Below, piece after piece: positions 5,016 to 6,045 of a stretch of 6,045 nucleotides of DNA; position 1 is the first letter of the stretch; each line of letters starts with the position of its first letter. This stretch comes from an uncultured Bacteroidales bacterium (GTDB taxonomy: Bacteria > Bacteroidota > Bacteroidia > Bacteroidales > UBA932), in the NCBI GenBank assembly GCA_900322025.1, contig ONYJ01000175.1, positions 1 through 6,045 of the forward strand. Direction: 5' to 3'. The notes under the pieces were generated by a model. That model had not been told where the DNA came from, did not search any database, and saw only the letters and a list, made by a program, of their open reading frames with translations. Both the position numbers and the translations under genes were made by a program.

Positions 5016-6045
5016 CTAAATGTTGCTAATCAAAATACAAGAGGGTTCTAAATCTTGAAAAAGAATCTTTTTTCTTGTATTGGTTAGGTTGCCGGTGGCT
5101 TTGTCTATTCGCAATATTTGTACACATTTGTCTTTCTGACAGCATACAAACATAAACTCTCCGTCTGGAGAAATTGTAAAACTCCTAGGGTAGCTGCCCG
5201 TTGCAATAAAAGCCATTCTTTTCAGAGTTCCATCTTCATCTACCCTAAACACAACTATTCCATCAGTTCCTTTCCTGATAGAAGCATACAGAAAGTTGCC
5301 GTCTGGCGACAGATGGATATCTGCACTGGCTTTATTATTGTTACGGTCTGCCACTATATCCTGTAGCTGTCTAAAAATCAGATTATCGCCTACTTCATTT
5401 ACAGCATACGTAAGAATGCGCCCACTTGTTTCGCACAACAGGTACATTATTCTTCCGTCTTTAGACAGTTCTATATGTCGAGGGCCATAACCATTTGGCA
5501 CAGACACAAAAGAAGAATCTGTATTAACGAGTTTAAGGGCCTTGCCAAAAAGAAGATTGCCTTCTTTAGACAGGGTTGTATCTTCTACTATTCTCAAAAC
5601 ATACATTCTATCTAAACCCTTATCTGTAGCCAACAGATAATCATTCCCACTCAGCTTTCCTCTAACTACCCTAACTGTGTGCATTCTTGAAATTTTTCCA
5701 TGTTCAGAAGAGGCAAACGAAAGTATCTGAGAACGATTTTTTATACTCCCCAGAGTATCGGCAGGATACACAGATATACCCCCCTTGCCATAATTGGCTG
5801 TAAAAACATGGCCTTTGTAATAAGTTAGAGAACAAGGATCTGCCCCACCATCTTGTTTCGCACCCAAAGAATGGCCGGAATTGCTGACATACCCCCATAC
5901 TCCGGAACTTGCTCCACTCTCACTCACTCCGTATAGTTTTTTAGCCGCAGGTGTAAGACAGAGATAGGAAGGATTCACAGCTTTATAATCTCCTATAATG
6001 GTACTTTCGAGATTCTTTGCATTAAATACACATTTTACAGCAGAA
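5016..6045 (-). CDS. Lactonase-family beta-propeller protein, N-terminus outside the window
   Basis: The frame stays open from the stop at 5016-5018 to the right edge, giving 342 visible residues. A GTG at 5976-5978 could be taken as a start, but 22 further in-frame codons precede it and the VNPSYL motif there is normally internal, so the true start lies beyond 6045. Repeated blades of the seven-bladed propeller are visible, in fragment numbering: NPSYL (24-28), DPCSLTY (69-75) and ANYGKGGISVYP (83-94), LLATDKGLDRMYVL (137-150), GPRHIELSKDGR (187-198), ADIHLSPDGNFLYASIR (241-257) and GSYPRSFTISPDGEFMFV (283-300). This is the lactonase (Pgl/YbhE) family, whose characterised members hydrolyse 6-phosphogluconolactone in the oxidative pentose phosphate pathway. 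Other members have uncertain substrates, and the missing N-terminus could hold a signal peptide, so the exact reaction is not settled. About 25 or more residues are missing. It converges on the small gene at 4686-5006 with no clear terminator between. Confidence 0.88.
   Translation of the reverse strand, partial: SAVKCVFNAKNLESTIIGDYKAVNPSYLCLTPAAKKLYGVSESGASSGVWGYVSNSGHSLGAKQDGGADPCSLTYYKGHVFTANYGKGGISVYPADTLGSIKNRSQILSFASSEHGKISRMHTVRVVRGKLSGNDYLLATDKGLDRMYVLRIVEDTTLSKEGNLLFGKALKLVNTDSSFVSVPNGYGPRHIELSKDGRIMYLLCETSGRILTYAVNEVGDNLIFRQLQDIVADRNNNKASADIHLSPDGNFLYASIRKGTDGIVVFRVDEDGTLKRMAFIATGSYPRSFTISPDGEFMFVCCQKDKCVQILRIDKATGNLTNTRKKILFQDLEPSCILISNI

Noticed and set aside
5005..5016. GAGC-TATC-GCTC as a terminator between the small gene and the lactonase gene
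   Set aside because: The stem is only 4 bp, and no T run follows on either strand.
5118..5490. Two plus-strand frames (5118-5366 and 5296-5490) opposite the lactonase gene
   Set aside because: Both are antisense to well-conserved propeller blades and show no recognisable protein features.
1..6045. CRISPR array, tRNA, insertion sequence or retron-like RNA
   Set aside because: No spaced direct repeats, cloverleaf, transposase or long structured non-coding stretch is present; coding sequence covers nearly the whole window.

Overview
The window looks like ordinary chromosome from a member of the Bacteroidota, most likely Bacteroidales. The reasons are AT-leaning DNA (about 40% GC by eye), start codons with no Shine-Dalgarno sequence, upstream boxes matching the Bacteroidota sigma -7 consensus TAnnTTTG, and proteins that read like Bacteroidales family members. 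It is densely packed, with no gene-free stretch above 100 bases. I see no mobile element, RNA gene or CRISPR array.

Layout from left to right. (1) At 1-65, minus strand, lie the first 21 codons of a LysE-type transporter that continues off the left edge. (2) A 39-bp divergent gap holds two back-to-back -7 boxes that together form a near-palindrome. (3) lnt (105-1721, plus) encodes apolipoprotein N-acyltransferase with an intact Glu-Lys-Cys triad. (4) pgpH (1699-3744, minus) encodes a 7TM-HD cyclic-di-AMP phosphodiesterase. It converges on lnt with a 23-bp tail-to-tail overlap whose ends form an inverted repeat carrying both stop codons. (5) A 78-bp divergent control region (3745-3822) borders a perfect 10-bp inverted repeat that includes the pgpH start codon. 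(6) A two-gene plus-strand unit follows: an exported DNA/RNA non-specific endonuclease (3823-4671), then a 106-residue protein I do not recognise (4686-5006). (7) A lactonase-family beta-propeller protein (6-phosphogluconolactonase-like) lies on the minus strand from the right edge down to 5016. Its N-terminus is outside the window.

The genes do not form one pathway. Lnt completes lipoprotein maturation, PgpH lowers c-di-AMP, the lactonase probably acts in sugar metabolism, and LysE-type proteins export small solutes. The part closest to an undescribed system is the exported nuclease with its small unknown partner. An effector/immunity or nuclease/accessory pair is possible, but this is inference from gene order only. 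The other points of interest are compact regulatory structures: the palindromic divergent promoter, the start-codon palindrome and the stop-codon hairpin.
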